Assembly (NCBI GenBank): GCA_031292195.1
Contig: JARLHP010000027.1
Span: 1-46,617 of the forward strand
Direction: 5' to 3'
From: Syntrophobacteraceae bacterium
GTDB taxonomy: Bacteria > Desulfobacterota > Syntrophobacteria > Syntrophobacterales > Syntrophobacteraceae
DNA: 46,617 nt
Shown here: piece by piece, positions 46,451-46,617 of the stretch
How the letters are laid out: every line of letters starts with the position of its first letter
Numbering within the stretch: the stretch's first letter is position 1
Notes under the pieces: model-generated
The model's input: only the letters and a program-made list of their open reading frames with translations
Told to the model about the DNA's origin: nothing
The model's database searches: none
Made by a program: the position numbers and the translations under genes

Positions 46451-46617
46451 TCGCAGATATCGGAGCGGTCGGAGTAATCGGGGCCGGGAGCTGGGGCACG
46501 ACCATCGCCCACACGCTCGCCTCAAACGGCGTGAAAGTTAATCTCTGGGTCTTTGAACAAGACCTGTGCGAAACCATACGCAGGACCAGGGAAAACACCA
46601 TATACCTTCCGGGCTTC
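46447..46617 (+). CDS. gpsA: glycerol-3-phosphate dehydrogenase, 5' part only
   Basis: The frame starts at TTG 46447, overlapping the gyrA TGA, and reads to the window end without a stop. It has the Rossmann motif [20 protein letters not shown] and ends near NTIYLPGF, which matches the start of NAD(P)-dependent GpsA, the enzyme that makes sn-glycerol-3-phosphate for phospholipids. Only 57 codons are present. The TTG start is the only plausible one given the overlap. A gyrA-gpsA pairing suggests one transcript. Confidence 0.85.
   Translation, partial: MIADIGAVGVIGAGSWGTTIAHTLASNGVKVNLWVFEQDLCETIRRTRENTIYLPGF

Overview
This 46.6 kb window is chromosomal DNA from a Gram-negative bacterium of moderately high G+C content. 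The best guess is a member of the former Deltaproteobacteria (Desulfobacterota, for example the Syntrophobacter group). That assignment is inference. It rests on a complete tol-pal cluster with an Omp85 protein, a type IV pilus or type II secretion ATPase, many hybrid kinases and chemoreceptors, a UbiA/UbiD pair of the kind used in quinone synthesis, and gene remnants and palindromic repeats in many gaps. I saw no rRNA, tRNA, CRISPR array or complete insertion sequence.

Layout. Positions 1-5100 hold a Fic protein, then a membrane metallophosphoesterase coupled to a PilB/GspE ATPase. Positions 5100-5760 are a repeat-rich gap. Positions 5761-15494, all on the minus strand, form a cell-envelope block. 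In transcription order it runs lytic transglycosylase, sirtuin, tolQ, tolR, tolA, tolB, pal, cpoB (ybgF), an Omp85/TamA-like protein and a small unknown protein. The sirtuin and tolQ overlap as TGATG. Positions 15665-22589 hold an anion-type transporter (+), greA (-), pyrB and pyrC (+), a sigma-54 response regulator and a secreted seven-bladed propeller. Positions 22650-25299 hold an MBL hydrolase, a HIT protein, a 49-residue Cys-rich ORF and a PanE-like reductase.

Positions 25841-32628 are a minus-strand signalling island. It has an MCP with an unusual C-terminal sensory region, an MCP broken by an in-frame TAG, and a Cache-PAS-PAS hybrid histidine kinase. Positions 33120-37452 (+) hold thiM-thiE and a UbiA-UbiD pair (menaquinone or ubiquinone type, possibly MqnP/MqnL). 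Positions 37608-40898 hold a second hybrid kinase. Positions 41302 to the end hold gyrB, a small coiled-coil ORF, gyrA and the start of gpsA.

The most unusual layer is between the genes. At least three families of dispersed palindromic elements recur here. The first is hairpins built from GGGGAGC/GGAAGCA-like units (three full and two half copies). The second is a 49-bp element found at the 3' ends of three genes. The third is an 89-bp inverted-repeat element found next to the 3' ends of both hybrid kinase genes. Two proteins (ThiE and the first hybrid kinase) take their last residues and stop codon from such elements. I saw no clearly new multi-gene system. The strongest leads are these repeat families, the broken chemoreceptor and the small uncharacterised ORFs.
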